From the NCBI GenBank assembly GCA_905479835.1, contig CAJQNZ010000028.1, positions 1 through 46,856 of the forward strand: a DNA stretch of 46,856 nucleotides, read 5' to 3'. Under the pieces are notes generated by a model. That model saw nothing but the letters and a program-made list of their open reading frames with translations. It was not told the origin of the DNA and did no database searches. Within the stretch, counting starts at the first letter, position 1. Every line of letters begins with the position of its first letter. The DNA is from an uncultured Flavobacteriaceae bacterium. Lineage in GTDB: Bacteria > Bacteroidota > Bacteroidia > Flavobacteriales > Flavobacteriaceae. The position numbers and the translations under genes are program-made. Shown piece by piece: positions 1 through 8,207 of the stretch.

Positions 1-1
1 A

Positions 2-322
2 TTATTATTGGAAAATGTTGAAGGTTCTACTTTCAATTATAACTTTAAAAACAACTTGATACAATTCAACGATTTTAATATGAGCTATGCTGGAATTCCA
101 GAATATGATTTTAATGATCCCTCACATTTCCAAAACAACATTTTCAATGAGATACCTCATTTCCGTGGACCCTATGAAAACGATCTGATTATCGGTGATG
201 AATCTGGCGGAAAAGGGTTGGCTAGCCCTACAGATGCAATGCTAGTTCCTGAAGATATTTTAGGAGTAAATAGAACTTCTGTTCCAGATATTGGTGCATA
301 TCAACATATAATTTTTGACTAA
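2..322 (+). CDS. C-terminal end of a choice-of-anchor Q / beta-helix surface protein (5' partial)
   Basis: The reading frame is open from the first bases of the window, so this is the tail of a gene that starts upstream. The apparent TTG start at position 8 is probably just an internal Leu codon. The last ~40 residues carry the ending typical of choice-of-anchor Q / parallel beta-helix proteins of Bacteroidota, a DILG-like segment followed by a PDIGAYQ motif. Such proteins are usually exported and surface-exposed. No T9SS sorting domain follows, and the protein stops a few residues after the motif. The ligand or substrate cannot be inferred from this fragment. Family call likely, function unknown. 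Confidence 0.6.
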   Translation, partial: LLLENVEGSTFNYNFKNNLIQFNDFNMSYAGIPEYDFNDPSHFQNNIFNEIPHFRGPYENDLIIGDESGGKGLASPTDAMLVPEDILGVNRTSVPDIGAYQHIIFD

Positions 323-406
323 TGAAAAGTGCTGGATAAAAGGCTTCACTAAAGAAAATAATTAATTACAATCAGCACCTCACCATTAAAATAACAACTA
401 TAATAC

Positions 407-1087
407 ATGAAAAATATAATCATTACAGGAGCAAGTAGAGGAATCGGTTTTCAAATGATACAATTATTTGCAAATGCCAATTGTAATGTTCTTGCTATTT
501 CTAGGAATCTTGATCCAGTTTTAAAATTAAACAACCCAAATATTTCTTCACTATCAATTGATATAAGTAATGAAAAAGATATACTTAAAGTGTCTGATTA
601 TGTGAAAAACAATTGGAAACAAGTAGATGTATTGATTAACAATGCAGGAAAACTGGTCAACAAACCCTTTTCTGAAACCTCTGTATCTGATTTTATGGAT
701 GTTTATAAAGTAAATGTATTTGCAGTAGCAGAAATGACGAGACTCATACTTCCCTATTGCATAAAAGGAAGCCATATCCTTACTGTGAGTAGTATGGGAG
801 GAATTCAAGGCAGCATGAAATTTCCAGGACTTTCAGCATACAGTTCTTCCAAAGGTGCAGTTATTACTTTGGTTGAATTATTGGCTGAAGAATATAAAGA
901 AACAGGAATTGCATTTAATGTATTGGCTCTAGGTGCCGTTCAGACAGAAATGCTTGAAGAGGCTTTTCCTGGTTTTATAGCGCCAAATTCTGCACTTGAA
1001 ATGGCTGAATATATTTATGATTTTGCGCTGACAGGAAATAAATTCTATAACGGAAAAGTATTACAAGTTTCTAGTTCTACACCTTAA
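407..1087 (+). CDS. Short-chain dehydrogenase/reductase (SDR) family oxidoreductase
   Basis: A 226-residue classical SDR, predicted to be a cytoplasmic NAD(P)-dependent oxidoreductase. The Rossmann glycine motif TGASRGIG lies at residues 7-14, NNAG follows in the middle of the protein, and the catalytic Ser (about S129), Tyr145 and Lys149 are present (YSSSK). The Ser-to-Tyr spacing is about 3 residues longer than in the commonest SDRs. A basic residue (Arg11) in the glycine motif slightly favours NADP(H), which is an inference. The substrate cannot be told from sequence. It stands alone, 84 nt after the upstream gene and convergent with the next gene, 10 nt from its stop. Confidence 0.85.
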   Translation: MKNIIITGASRGIGFQMIQLFANANCNVLAISRNLDPVLKLNNPNISSLSIDISNEKDILKVSDYVKNNWKQVDVLINNAGKLVNKPFSETSVSDFMDVYKVNVFAVAEMTRLILPYCIKGSHILTVSSMGGIQGSMKFPGLSAYSSSKGAVITLVELLAEEYKETGIAFNVLALGAVQTEMLEEAFPGFIAPNSALEMAEYIYDFALTGNKFYNGKVLQVSSSTP

Positions 1088-1097
1088 AAAATGGACT

Positions 1098-1487
1098 TTA
1101 TTTCTCTATTTTCGGATGCGTTCTAAAAATATATGCAAAGCAAATTGCAAAAATAGAATATATAATAGCCAATCCGATAATTACTTCATTGTGGAACTCA
1201 ATTTTCGACACAATTTTAATCAAAGCAAGAGCTCCAACTCCAAAATTCATCAAGTTACCAATTGCAATAGGTCTATTATAAATTCCACCAATACGCGAAT
1301 CTTTTGCCATCCAATTCATCAATGCAAAACCTAGATACAACGCACTCATTAACTGTAAAAAAAGCAGACTTGCATTATTTGAATCACTATTTAAATAAAC
1401 ATCAATCTCTTTGGTAAAAAAAGAAAGCGTAATTCCTATCAATCCAAGAAAAAAAGCACTAGATACCATCACAATTTTTGTATTCAT
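1098..1487 (-). CDS. Small hypothetical membrane protein (about four transmembrane segments)
   Basis: A 129-residue hydrophobic protein with about four predicted membrane helices: residues ~5-24, ~40-60, ~75-92 and ~100-122. The first helix is followed by a short polar loop rich in Asp, Ser and Asn. The N-terminal helix could also be read as a signal anchor. No catalytic motif is visible and I do not recognise the family. The gene is monocistronic, convergent with the SDR gene and divergent from the SprT-like gene. The ATG start at 1487 is the only reasonable one, because it directly precedes the first hydrophobic segment. Confidence 0.6.
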   Translation of the reverse strand: MNTKIVMVSSAFFLGLIGITLSFFTKEIDVYLNSDSNNASLLFLQLMSALYLGFALMNWMAKDSRIGGIYNRPIAIGNLMNFGVGALALIKIVSKIEFHNEVIIGLAIIYSIFAICFAYIFRTHPKIEK

Positions 1488-1542
1488 ACTTATTAATTTT
1501 AATTAAAAATTCATTATATATTAAAGATACGCAAAGAAATAA

Positions 1543-1550
1543 TACATTTG
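1543..1550 (+). promoter_or_regulatory. Bacteroidota -7 promoter box upstream of the SprT-like gene
   Basis: The octamer TACATTTG matches the Bacteroidota -7 consensus TAnnTTTG. It ends only 6 nt before the chosen ATG at 1557, so a transcript starting at the usual distance would have almost no 5' leader. No clear -33 TTG element is present at the expected distance. A chance match in AT-rich DNA remains possible. Confidence 0.4.
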
Positions 1551-1556
1551 TTAAAT

Positions 1557-2147
1557 ATGCACAATATTCTAAAAAAACACATCCCTGAGGCTTCTATAAG
1601 TTTAGTCATTGAACTACTAAATAAGTATCCGCATAAATTAAAAATTGTCAATCAACGCCAGACCAAACATGGTGATTTTAGGATGTTAAAAAACAGAATG
1701 TACCAAATCACAGTTAATATAAATCTTAATAAATATCAGTTTTTATTGACATTTATTCACGAAATCGCACATCTAGTCACACATATTAATTACAAGAGAG
1801 TTCAGCCACATGGAAAAGAGTGGAAACGCACTTTTCAACATTTAATGCTTCCTTTTTTAGACCCAGAAATTTTCCCAAACGAACTACTTCCTCATTTGGC
1901 AAATTATCTTAAAAACCCTAAAGCTAGTTCAGATTCAGACGTACATTTATCGCTTGCGATGAAACAGTATAGTGAGAAATCAGATAAGAGTTTTATATTT
2001 GAAGTTCCTATTGGTAAAAAATTTGAATATAAAAAGAAAGTTTATCTTAGAGGAAATAAAAGAAGAACAAGGTATGAGTGTATTGAAACACATTCAAAAC
2101 GTTCATATCTTTTTAACCAAAATGTAGAAGTATTAATACTTATATAG
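1557..2147 (+). CDS. SprT-like zinc metalloprotease domain protein
   Basis: A 196-residue cytoplasmic protein of the SprT-like family. The zinc-binding HExxH motif is HEIAH at residues 68-72, and a conserved downstream HGKEW (His85) is the probable third ligand. The region before it, with the KTKHGD-like segment near residues 34-40, also fits the family. The C-terminal ~60 residues are basic and Tyr/Lys-rich and look like a small treble-clef-type region, but without a clear Cys4 zinc ribbon. An in-frame TTG nine bases upstream could serve as start. The ATG at 1557 is preferred because known relatives begin about ten residues before the first conserved helix. It is followed after 4 nt by the nucleotidyltransferase gene, so the two are probably cotranscribed. 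Relatives include DNA-protein crosslink proteases, but this function is not demonstrated here. Confidence 0.75.
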   Translation: MHNILKKHIPEASISLVIELLNKYPHKLKIVNQRQTKHGDFRMLKNRMYQITVNINLNKYQFLLTFIHEIAHLVTHINYKRVQPHGKEWKRTFQHLMLPFLDPEIFPNELLPHLANYLKNPKASSDSDVHLSLAMKQYSEKSDKSFIFEVPIGKKFEYKKKVYLRGNKRRTRYECIETHSKRSYLFNQNVEVLILI

Positions 2148-2151
2148 AATT

Positions 2152-3228
2152 ATGGATAAAAATTATTATGCAGTCATCATGGCTGGAGGGGTTGGATCTC
2201 GTTTCTGGCCAATGAGTACTCAGGAAAACCCAAAACAGTTTCACGATATGCTGGGAACAGGAGATTCATTAATCCAAAAAACATTCAGCAGACTAGAAAG
2301 ATTGATTCCTTCTGAGAATATTTTAATATCTACCAATAAAAGATATAAAGATTTAGTTTTAGATCAATTGGAAAATACTACCAAAAAGCAATTGTTACTT
2401 GAGCCTTGTATGAGAAATACTTCTCCTTGTATATTGTATGCAGCTCTTAAAATAAATGCTATAAATCCTGATGGCGTAATGATCATTGCTCCTAGTGATC
2501 ATTGGATTGAAAATGAACCTGAATTTATAGAAAATATTGAAACTTCTTTTAAATTCTGTCAAGAAAACGATGTACTGATGACCCTTGGAATTCAACCTAG
2601 TTCTCCCAATACTGGTTATGGTTATATACAGTATGAAAATAACGAAACTGAAATAAAAAAAGTAAAACAATTTACCGAAAAACCTAATATAGAAAACGCT
2701 AAAAAATTTATTGAAAGTGGAGATTATTTATGGAATGCAGGAATTTTTATATGGAGTGTAAAAAGTATTTTAAAGGCGTTTGAGAAGAGTTTACCAGAAA
2801 TGTATTCGCTATTTTGTAAAGCAAAAAATGTTTACAATACAGAGTTTGAAGATGACTTTATTAATACAAATTATGCAAATGCAGAAAATATATCTATAGA
2901 TTATGGAATCCTAGAAAAAGCAAAAAATGTTCATGTATTACCAGTAAATTTTGACTGGAATGATCTTGGAACTTGGGGTTCATTGTATAACAAACTTTCT
3001 AAAGATGAAAATCAAAATGCGTCTGTAGGTGGTAAAACAATTTTCAGGAATTCTTCCAACAATATTGTGAGAACTCAAAACGGAAAGCGTGTTGTTATTC
3101 AAGGACTTGATGATTATATTGTGGTAGAAAAAGAAGATGTTTTACTGATATGTCCAAAAAGTGACGAACAAGAAATCAAGCAAATATCAAATCAAGTAAG
3201 AATTGATTTTGGGGAAGAATATGTATAA
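2152..3228 (+). CDS. manC: Mannose-1-phosphate guanylyltransferase
   Basis: A 358-residue nucleotidyltransferase that should make GDP-mannose from GTP and mannose-1-phosphate, feeding GDP-sugars into exopolysaccharide and glycan synthesis. The N-terminal nucleotide-binding signature GGVGSRFWPMS (about residues 12-22) and the downstream FTEKP motif (about residue 175) are both typical. A left-handed beta-helix-like tail follows (about residues 280-350). The length matches the short form of the enzyme, without the phosphomannose isomerase domain of bifunctional ManC/AlgA. It starts 4 nt after the SprT-like gene, and the DUF389 gene follows after 10 nt, so the three are likely one transcript. 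The enzyme is widespread in Flavobacteriaceae. Confidence 0.88.
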   Translation: MDKNYYAVIMAGGVGSRFWPMSTQENPKQFHDMLGTGDSLIQKTFSRLERLIPSENILISTNKRYKDLVLDQLENTTKKQLLLEPCMRNTSPCILYAALKINAINPDGVMIIAPSDHWIENEPEFIENIETSFKFCQENDVLMTLGIQPSSPNTGYGYIQYENNETEIKKVKQFTEKPNIENAKKFIESGDYLWNAGIFIWSVKSILKAFEKSLPEMYSLFCKAKNVYNTEFEDDFINTNYANAENISIDYGILEKAKNVHVLPVNFDWNDLGTWGSLYNKLSKDENQNASVGGKTIFRNSSNNIVRTQNGKRVVIQGLDDYIVVEKEDVLLICPKSDEQEIKQISNQVRIDFGEEYV

Positions 3229-3238
3229 AAAATAGTGC

Positions 3239-4648
3239 ATGGAATCAAAATTTGAAAAAAAGATAGAAACAGAAAATTCAGCAGAAGGTTATGCAGGAAT
3301 ATGGAGTAATATAAAAGACTTCGTAGTTGACACATTAAACATCCGTCATGATACGGATAAAAATGGTACTATTCAAGATGTAAAAGACAATATATCGATG
3401 AAAGGTCATACAGCTTGGATTCTTGTATTTTCGATATTGATTGCCTCAATAGGGTTAAATGTAAGTTCTACAGCAGTTGTAATTGGCGCCATGCTTATAT
3501 CACCATTAATGGGACCTATTCTAGGTGTTGGACTCTCTATAGGAATCAATGATATTGATACTTTAAAACGTTCATTTGTCAATCTAGGCGTGATGATAGG
3601 AATTAGTTTATTTACGTCATTTCTATTTTTTTTAATTCCTATTTTCAGAGAAGAAACCCCTGAATTGATGGCAAGAACTGCGCCTGACGTGCGTGATGTA
3701 TTTATAGCAATTTCTGGTGGACTTGCATTAATTATTGCACTGAGTAGGCGCTCTCAACAGACCAATACTATTGCTGGTGTTGCAATTGCAACTGCATTAA
3801 TGCCGCCTTTATGTACAGCAGGATATGGACTTGCTGTAGGGAATCTAGAGTACTTTTTTGGAGCGATGTTCCTATTTACAATTAATACAATTTTTATTGC
3901 ACTGGCTACTTTTTTGATAGTAAAGTTTCTTCGTTTCCCAATGGTAAAATACATTAATTCAGCCAAGAGGAAACGCATTGCTCAATTGGCGTCATTCATT
4001 GCTTTGATCATTTTCGGATTTAGTGTATTTCAATTTTATCAGTTATTTCAAAGAGATCAATTTGTTCAAAAATCACATCGTTTTATTCAAGAAATGAAAG
4101 ATGAAGGTATCAGTATTATAGATGAAGAAGATGAAAATATAAATTATGAAAATAACAGTATAAAACTTGTACTTTATGGAAAAACCCTAACTCAAAATGA
4201 AATTATTGATTGGGAAACAAAATTAACCAACTACGGATTGGAATCAACAAAATTAAATATCCAACAAGGTGCAGACGATTCAGATTTACGAGCTGAAGTA
4301 CAGAATTTAACCGAATTATATTCTCGTAATCAAGAAATTATTTCTTCTCGGGATGGAAAAATTAAGCAAAGTGAAGAAAAAATAAAACAACTAGAAAATG
4401 AGTTAAATAAATATTATAAAGTTCCTTTTTCTAATATAAGTCAAGAAGCGAAAATTAATTATACAGGATTGAAAACACTGAGTTATGCGAATGTTATTTC
4501 AACCAACTTTAAAGCAACAGACACCTTATCAGTTTTTTCAGCATCATGGTATGATTCAATAAAAGATAATAAAAAACAAGAACAACAATTAAAATTGTGG
4601 TTAAAAGCACGATTGAGTTTAGATACTTTAAAAGTAGTAAGAGAGTAA
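3239..4648 (+). CDS. DUF389 domain-containing integral membrane protein
   Basis: A 469-residue membrane protein. About six membrane helices lie between residues ~55 and ~255, with the DUF389 hallmarks GAMLISPLMGPI (first helices) and ATALMPPLCTAGYGLA (about residues 182-197). The C-terminal half is soluble and charged and includes a likely coiled coil at about residues 345-390. The biochemical function of the family is unknown. The gene is the last of a likely three-gene unit and is followed after about 20 nt by a strong terminator hairpin. The start is the ATG 10 nt after manC. Confidence 0.8.
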   Translation: MESKFEKKIETENSAEGYAGIWSNIKDFVVDTLNIRHDTDKNGTIQDVKDNISMKGHTAWILVFSILIASIGLNVSSTAVVIGAMLISPLMGPILGVGLSIGINDIDTLKRSFVNLGVMIGISLFTSFLFFLIPIFREETPELMARTAPDVRDVFIAISGGLALIIALSRRSQQTNTIAGVAIATALMPPLCTAGYGLAVGNLEYFFGAMFLFTINTIFIALATFLIVKFLRFPMVKYINSAKRKRIAQLASFIALIIFGFSVFQFYQLFQRDQFVQKSHRFIQEMKDEGISIIDEEDENINYENNSIKLVLYGKTLTQNEIIDWETKLTNYGLESTKLNIQQGADDSDLRAEVQNLTELYSRNQEIISSRDGKIKQSEEKIKQLENELNKYYKVPFSNISQEAKINYTGLKTLSYANVISTNFKATDTLSVFSASWYDSIKDNKKQEQQLKLWLKARLSLDTLKVVRE

Positions 4649-4669
4649 ATAGTTTCCTTTTAAAACAAA

Positions 4670-4695
4670 AAATCCGAAGTTTTCACTTCGGATTT
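4670..4695. terminator. Rho-independent terminator after the DUF389 gene
   Basis: An 11-bp perfect stem (4670-4680 with 4685-4695) has a 4-nt loop and is flanked by A-tracts and T-tracts. It can therefore end transcription from the DUF389 gene and also, on the other strand, from the tRNA-Lys side. Confidence 0.8.
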
Positions 4696-4702
4696 TTTGT
4701 TC

Positions 4703-4788
4703 TTGTGACTTGGCTGGGGCTTCCTTCGACTTCGCTCAGGATAAACTTCTCGCCTTTTTTTTATTAAAATTGTGACTTGGCTGGGGCT
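4703..4788. repeat. Duplicated 3' end of tRNA-Lys flanking a short palindromic element
   Basis: A 19-bp sequence that includes the 3' end of the tRNA-Lys gene occurs twice as a direct repeat, at 4703-4721 and 4770-4788. The 48 bp between the copies begin with a palindrome, CCTTCGACTTCGCTCAGG (about 4723-4740). This resembles the small dispersed palindromes (REP-like) seen in many Bacteroidota genomes. The second copy is inside the intact tRNA gene and the first is a remnant. Confidence 0.7.
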
Positions 4789-4845
4789 CGAACCCAGGAC
4801 CACCTCCTTAAAAGGGAGGTGCTCTACCAACTGAGCTACCAAGTC
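4773..4845 (-). tRNA. tRNA-Lys (anticodon TTT)
   Basis: Read on the minus strand, the sequence folds into a complete cloverleaf. The acceptor stem is GACTTGG paired with CCAAGTC. The D-arm is GCTC/GAGC, the anticodon stem CCTCC/GGAGG encloses the loop CTTTTAA (anticodon TTT), and the T-arm is CTGGG/CCCAG with TTCGAGC. The discriminator base is A and the 3' CCA is not encoded. Length 73 nt. Confidence 0.97.
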
Positions 4846-4905
4846 GTCCTTTTCCGCTTTTTGCGGCAGCAAATATAGAAGTCTTTTTCTTTAAAACAAA
4901 CCCTT

Positions 4906-5676
4906 TTACAGTTTACTTTCCTTTAAATAAACTTCACGGATTTTTTTAAATAAATTGGAAGAATAAACGAAATTTACAATAGCTTCATTATCAGTAATAA
5001 CCATCTGCTTATTAGTGCCTTCCCATGCTTTATGACCATCTTTTAAAAAAATAATTTTTTCTCCTATTTCCATCACAGAATTCATATCATGAGAATTTAC
5101 AACAGTAACCATTTGATATTCTTTGGTGATTTCTTGTATTAGGTTATCTATCACTGTGGCTGTCTGCGGATCCAATCCAGAGTTAGGCTCATCACAGAAT
5201 AAATATTTTGGATTCATTACAATTGCTCTTGCGATAGCAACACGTTTTTGCATACCACCAGAAAGTTCGGCTGGAAATTTTCTATTGGAACCCAGTAAAT
5301 TTACTCTCTCCAATACAGCATCAACTCGGATCAGCATTTCTTTTTTTGACTGATTGGAAAACATCTTTAAAGGAAACATTATATTCTCCTCAACAGTCAA
5401 CGAATCAAACAAAGCACTTCCTTGAAACAACATTCCTATTTCAGTTCTTAATTCTCTTTTTTGCTCAATATTCAAATCTTTATAAACCCTTCCGTCAAAT
5501 GAAATAGTCCCCAATTCTGGCGTGTGTAATCCTAATAAACTTTTAAGAAAAACTGTTTTACCCGAGCCACTCTGTCCTATAATAAGATTGGTTTTTCCTT
5601 TTTCAAATGATGTTGTAATACCCTTTAAAATATGTGCATCACCAAAACTTTTATGTAAATTTTTAACTTCTATCAT
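4906..5676 (-). CDS. mlaF: ABC transporter ATP-binding protein, Mla type
   Basis: A 256-residue ATPase of the MlaF/Ttg2A type, which powers phospholipid or sterol-like transport between the membranes. The Walker A motif GQSGSGKT lies at residues 34-41. The signature LSGGMQKRVAIARA and the Walker B region FCDEPNSGLDP are intact, and the LSGGM form is characteristic of this subfamily. Its start codon overlaps the stop codon of the upstream permease gene (TAATG), so the two are translationally coupled. No MCE-domain substrate-binding gene (MlaD) follows within the window, so that partner must be encoded elsewhere. Substrate specificity is inferred from family only. Confidence 0.88.
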   Translation of the reverse strand: MIEVKNLHKSFGDAHILKGITTSFEKGKTNLIIGQSGSGKTVFLKSLLGLHTPELGTISFDGRVYKDLNIEQKRELRTEIGMLFQGSALFDSLTVEENIMFPLKMFSNQSKKEMLIRVDAVLERVNLLGSNRKFPAELSGGMQKRVAIARAIVMNPKYLFCDEPNSGLDPQTATVIDNLIQEITKEYQMVTVVNSHDMNSVMEIGEKIIFLKDGHKAWEGTNKQMVITDNEAIVNFVYSSNLFKKIREVYLKESKL

Positions 5677-6416
5677 TATCCTAAAAGCATTTGAGTTAAG
5701 AAATAATTCAAGGTAATAATTACTACACTTGTCCAGACAACCGCTTGAGTACTCGCTCTCCCTACTTCAAGAGAACCTCCTTTTACATAATATCCATGAT
5801 ATGCTGGAACTGTTGCTATGACAAATGCAAAGACAACCGATTTAACCATAGCATATTTGATAAAAAAAGGATTGAAATCCATTTGGATTCCGTTAATATA
5901 GTCAGTTGTATAAAATAAATCCGTTAATATCCCTGCTGCCCATCCTCCGAATATTCCTAAAAACATTGCAATCAATACCAATAATGGATAGAAAAATAAA
6001 GTCGCAATTACCTTTGGCAAGACTAAATAGTTTAAAGAATTAATTCCCATCACTTCAAGTGCATCAATCTGTTCAGTAACTCTCATAGTTCCGATACTCG
6101 AAGCAATATAAGAACCTACTTTTCCTGCCAATATAACAGAAGTAAATGTCGGACCAAACTCTAAAATCATAGAACGTTTTGTTGCAAATCCTATTAAATA
6201 TTTAGGAATAAAAGGACTGTCAACATTCAACGCAGTCTGAATTGCAACAACTCCACCTATAAAAAAAGAAATGAACATAATGATCCCTAAAGATTTTAAA
6301 CCCAAATCATCAATTTCTCGAAACAACATCTCTCGGAACACTTTCCATTTCTGAGGTCGTTTAAAAACCTGTCTCAACATTATAAAATATTTACCGATAT
6401 GCTCGAGATAATTCAT
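5676..6416 (-). CDS. mlaE: MlaE-family ABC transporter permease
   Basis: A 246-residue inner-membrane permease with about five to six hydrophobic segments. The conserved block around EFGPTFTSVILAGKVGS and the TEQIDALEVMG motif identify the MlaE (DUF140) family, whose members form the channel of the Mla intermembrane lipid transporter. The gene overlaps mlaF by one base and is transcribed before it. It is divergent from the pafA operon, separated by 112 nt. Length is normal for the family. Confidence 0.9.
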   Translation of the reverse strand: MNYLEHIGKYFIMLRQVFKRPQKWKVFREMLFREIDDLGLKSLGIIMFISFFIGGVVAIQTALNVDSPFIPKYLIGFATKRSMILEFGPTFTSVILAGKVGSYIASSIGTMRVTEQIDALEVMGINSLNYLVLPKVIATLFFYPLLVLIAMFLGIFGGWAAGILTDLFYTTDYINGIQMDFNPFFIKYAMVKSVVFAFVIATVPAYHGYYVKGGSLEVGRASTQAVVWTSVVIITLNYFLTQMLLG

Positions 6417-6494
6417 TCAATTTCTTTTTGCTAAAATAACATATAAATAACGTTTTCTTCAAAAAAATAAAAAAGATTATCACTCATAAAATTG

Positions 6495-6502
6495 TACATT
6501 TG
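6495..6502 (+). promoter_or_regulatory. Bacteroidota -7 promoter box upstream of pafA
   Basis: The octamer TACATTTG fits the consensus TAnnTTTG and lies 26 nt before the pafA start, a typical distance. A convincing -33 TTG was not found. It would drive the whole pafA-glpD-glpT-glpQ unit. Confidence 0.5.
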
Positions 6503-6528
6503 TAAATCTCAAAACGAACACTAATTCA

Positions 6529-8202
6529 ATGAAAAAATACTTTTCCATAATCACAATGCTCTTGTTTTTAAGTAATTGCAAATCTCAATCATTAAACTCT
6601 ACTGCAGAAATTGATTCTCAAATAAAATCTTCCAAACCCAAACTTATAGTTGGAATTGTAGTAGATCAAATGCGTTATGATTATTTAAATAGATTTTATA
6701 ATAAATATAGTGAAGGTGGTTTTAAAAAATTAATGACCAAAGGCTATATGATCAACAATGCTCATTTTAGTTTTTCTGCTACCAAAACCGCTGTAGGTCA
6801 TTCCTCAATTTATACTGGAACTACACCAGTTAATCATGGAATACTTGCAAATGATTGGTATGATAAATCTTCAAAAAAATATATAAACTGCGTCGGTGAT
6901 ACTCGATATAAAACAATAGGAACCTCATCTGATAAAGGTCAAAAATCACCTTATAGATTGCAGACAACTACTATTTCTGATCAACTACACCTCGCACAAA
7001 ACATGAAAGGAAAAGTAATAGGCATGAGCAGTAAAGATCGAGGCGCGATTCTTCCAGTTGGCCATACTGCCGATGCTGCTTACTGGTATGATGGCGGTAA
7101 TCATGGAAAATTTATATCGAGTACCTATTATTTGGAAAACCTTCCTAAATGGGTTGTGGATTTTAATAATTCTGGAAAAGTAGAAAACTATATAAATACA
7201 CCTTGGAATACCTATTATGATATCACTACTTATACCGAAAGTATTGAAGATAATAATGTGTATGAACAAACACTTAAAGGAGAAAAAACACCGACATTTC
7301 CACACAATATTCCTGAATTAAGAAATAAAAATGATAATTATAGTATCATCACTGAAACTCCATTTGGCAACAGTTTACTTACCGATTTTGCGATTGCCTC
7401 AATTAATGCTGAACAATTAGGAAAATCATCTTTTACCGACTTTTTAAGTATTAGTTATTCAAGTACGGATTATATCGGTCATGGATATGGAGTTGTGTCG
7501 AAAGAAATTCAAGATACATATATTCGGTTAGACAAAGATATAGAACGGCTTATAACACATCTAGACTCAACTGTAGGAAAAGAAAATTACACCCTATTTT
7601 TAACAGCAGATCACGGTGCAACTCATGTTCCTCAATATTTAATAGACAACTCTATTCCTGCTAATTATTTTGACAAAAATAAATTTAAGGCTTTTGTAAA
7701 AGAGGTGACGTTAAATAAATTTGGAACAGAAAAATTAATTGAAAATATTTCTAACAACACTATTTATTTTGACAAAAAAGAATTGAATCAATTAAAAATA
7801 GACCAAGGAATTGTGCAACAAATTATTGCAGATGAAATCATCAATTATGATGGTATTTATAAAACGGTTACTGCAAGAACATTACAGACAACCAATTTCA
7901 CAGAAGGAATTCTTTCACATATTCAAAACAGTTATAATCAAAAATTATCAGGAGATGTTTTATATGCATATGAACTCTCTACAATCAGTAATTGGTATGA
8001 AAATAAAGGAGGAACTACACATGGCTCTGGTTATAATTACAATACCCATGTACCGCTATTGTTTTATGGAAAAGGTATAAAAAATGGAGCCTCAAACTCT
8101 TATTATCGTATTATTGATATTGCTCCAACAATCTCAACTTTACTAGGAATTGAATTTCCTAACGGAAATACGGGAACAGTAATTACAGAAGTTTTAAAAT
8201 AA
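6529..8202 (+). CDS. pafA: PafA-type alkaline phosphatase, predicted lipoprotein
   Basis: A 557-residue alkaline phosphatase of the PafA family, which releases phosphate from phosphomonoesters outside the cytoplasm and does not require phosphate starvation in known relatives. An N-terminal hydrophobic stretch ends in a lipobox (LSNC, Cys17), so it is probably a lipoprotein. Visible active-site elements are Asp46 (VDQMR), the nucleophile Thr87 in KTAVGHSS, Asn108 (NDW), Lys169 and Arg171 (SSKDRG), a DYIGHG metal site, ADHGATHVP, and a late THVP histidine site. These correspond to the known PafA Thr, Asn, Lys and Arg phosphate-contacting residues. It is the first gene of a four-gene operon, with glpD following after 5 nt, so glycerol-3-phosphate metabolism is the likely context. 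Confidence 0.88.
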   Translation: MKKYFSIITMLLFLSNCKSQSLNSTAEIDSQIKSSKPKLIVGIVVDQMRYDYLNRFYNKYSEGGFKKLMTKGYMINNAHFSFSATKTAVGHSSIYTGTTPVNHGILANDWYDKSSKKYINCVGDTRYKTIGTSSDKGQKSPYRLQTTTISDQLHLAQNMKGKVIGMSSKDRGAILPVGHTADAAYWYDGGNHGKFISSTYYLENLPKWVVDFNNSGKVENYINTPWNTYYDITTYTESIEDNNVYEQTLKGEKTPTFPHNIPELRNKNDNYSIITETPFGNSLLTDFAIASINAEQLGKSSFTDFLSISYSSTDYIGHGYGVVSKEIQDTYIRLDKDIERLITHLDSTVGKENYTLFLTADHGATHVPQYLIDNSIPANYFDKNKFKAFVKEVTLNKFGTEKLIENISNNTIYFDKKELNQLKIDQGIVQQIIADEIINYDGIYKTVTARTLQTTNFTEGILSHIQNSYNQKLSGDVLYAYELSTISNWYENKGGTTHGSGYNYNTHVPLLFYGKGIKNGASNSYYRIIDIAPTISTLLGIEFPNGNTGTVITEVLK

Positions 8203-8207
8203 AAGAA

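Noticed and set aside
4660-4872. Open frame across tRNA-Lys
   Set aside because: It is a translation of the tRNA, terminator and repeat. A similar spurious frame crosses tRNA-Val at 31128-31337.
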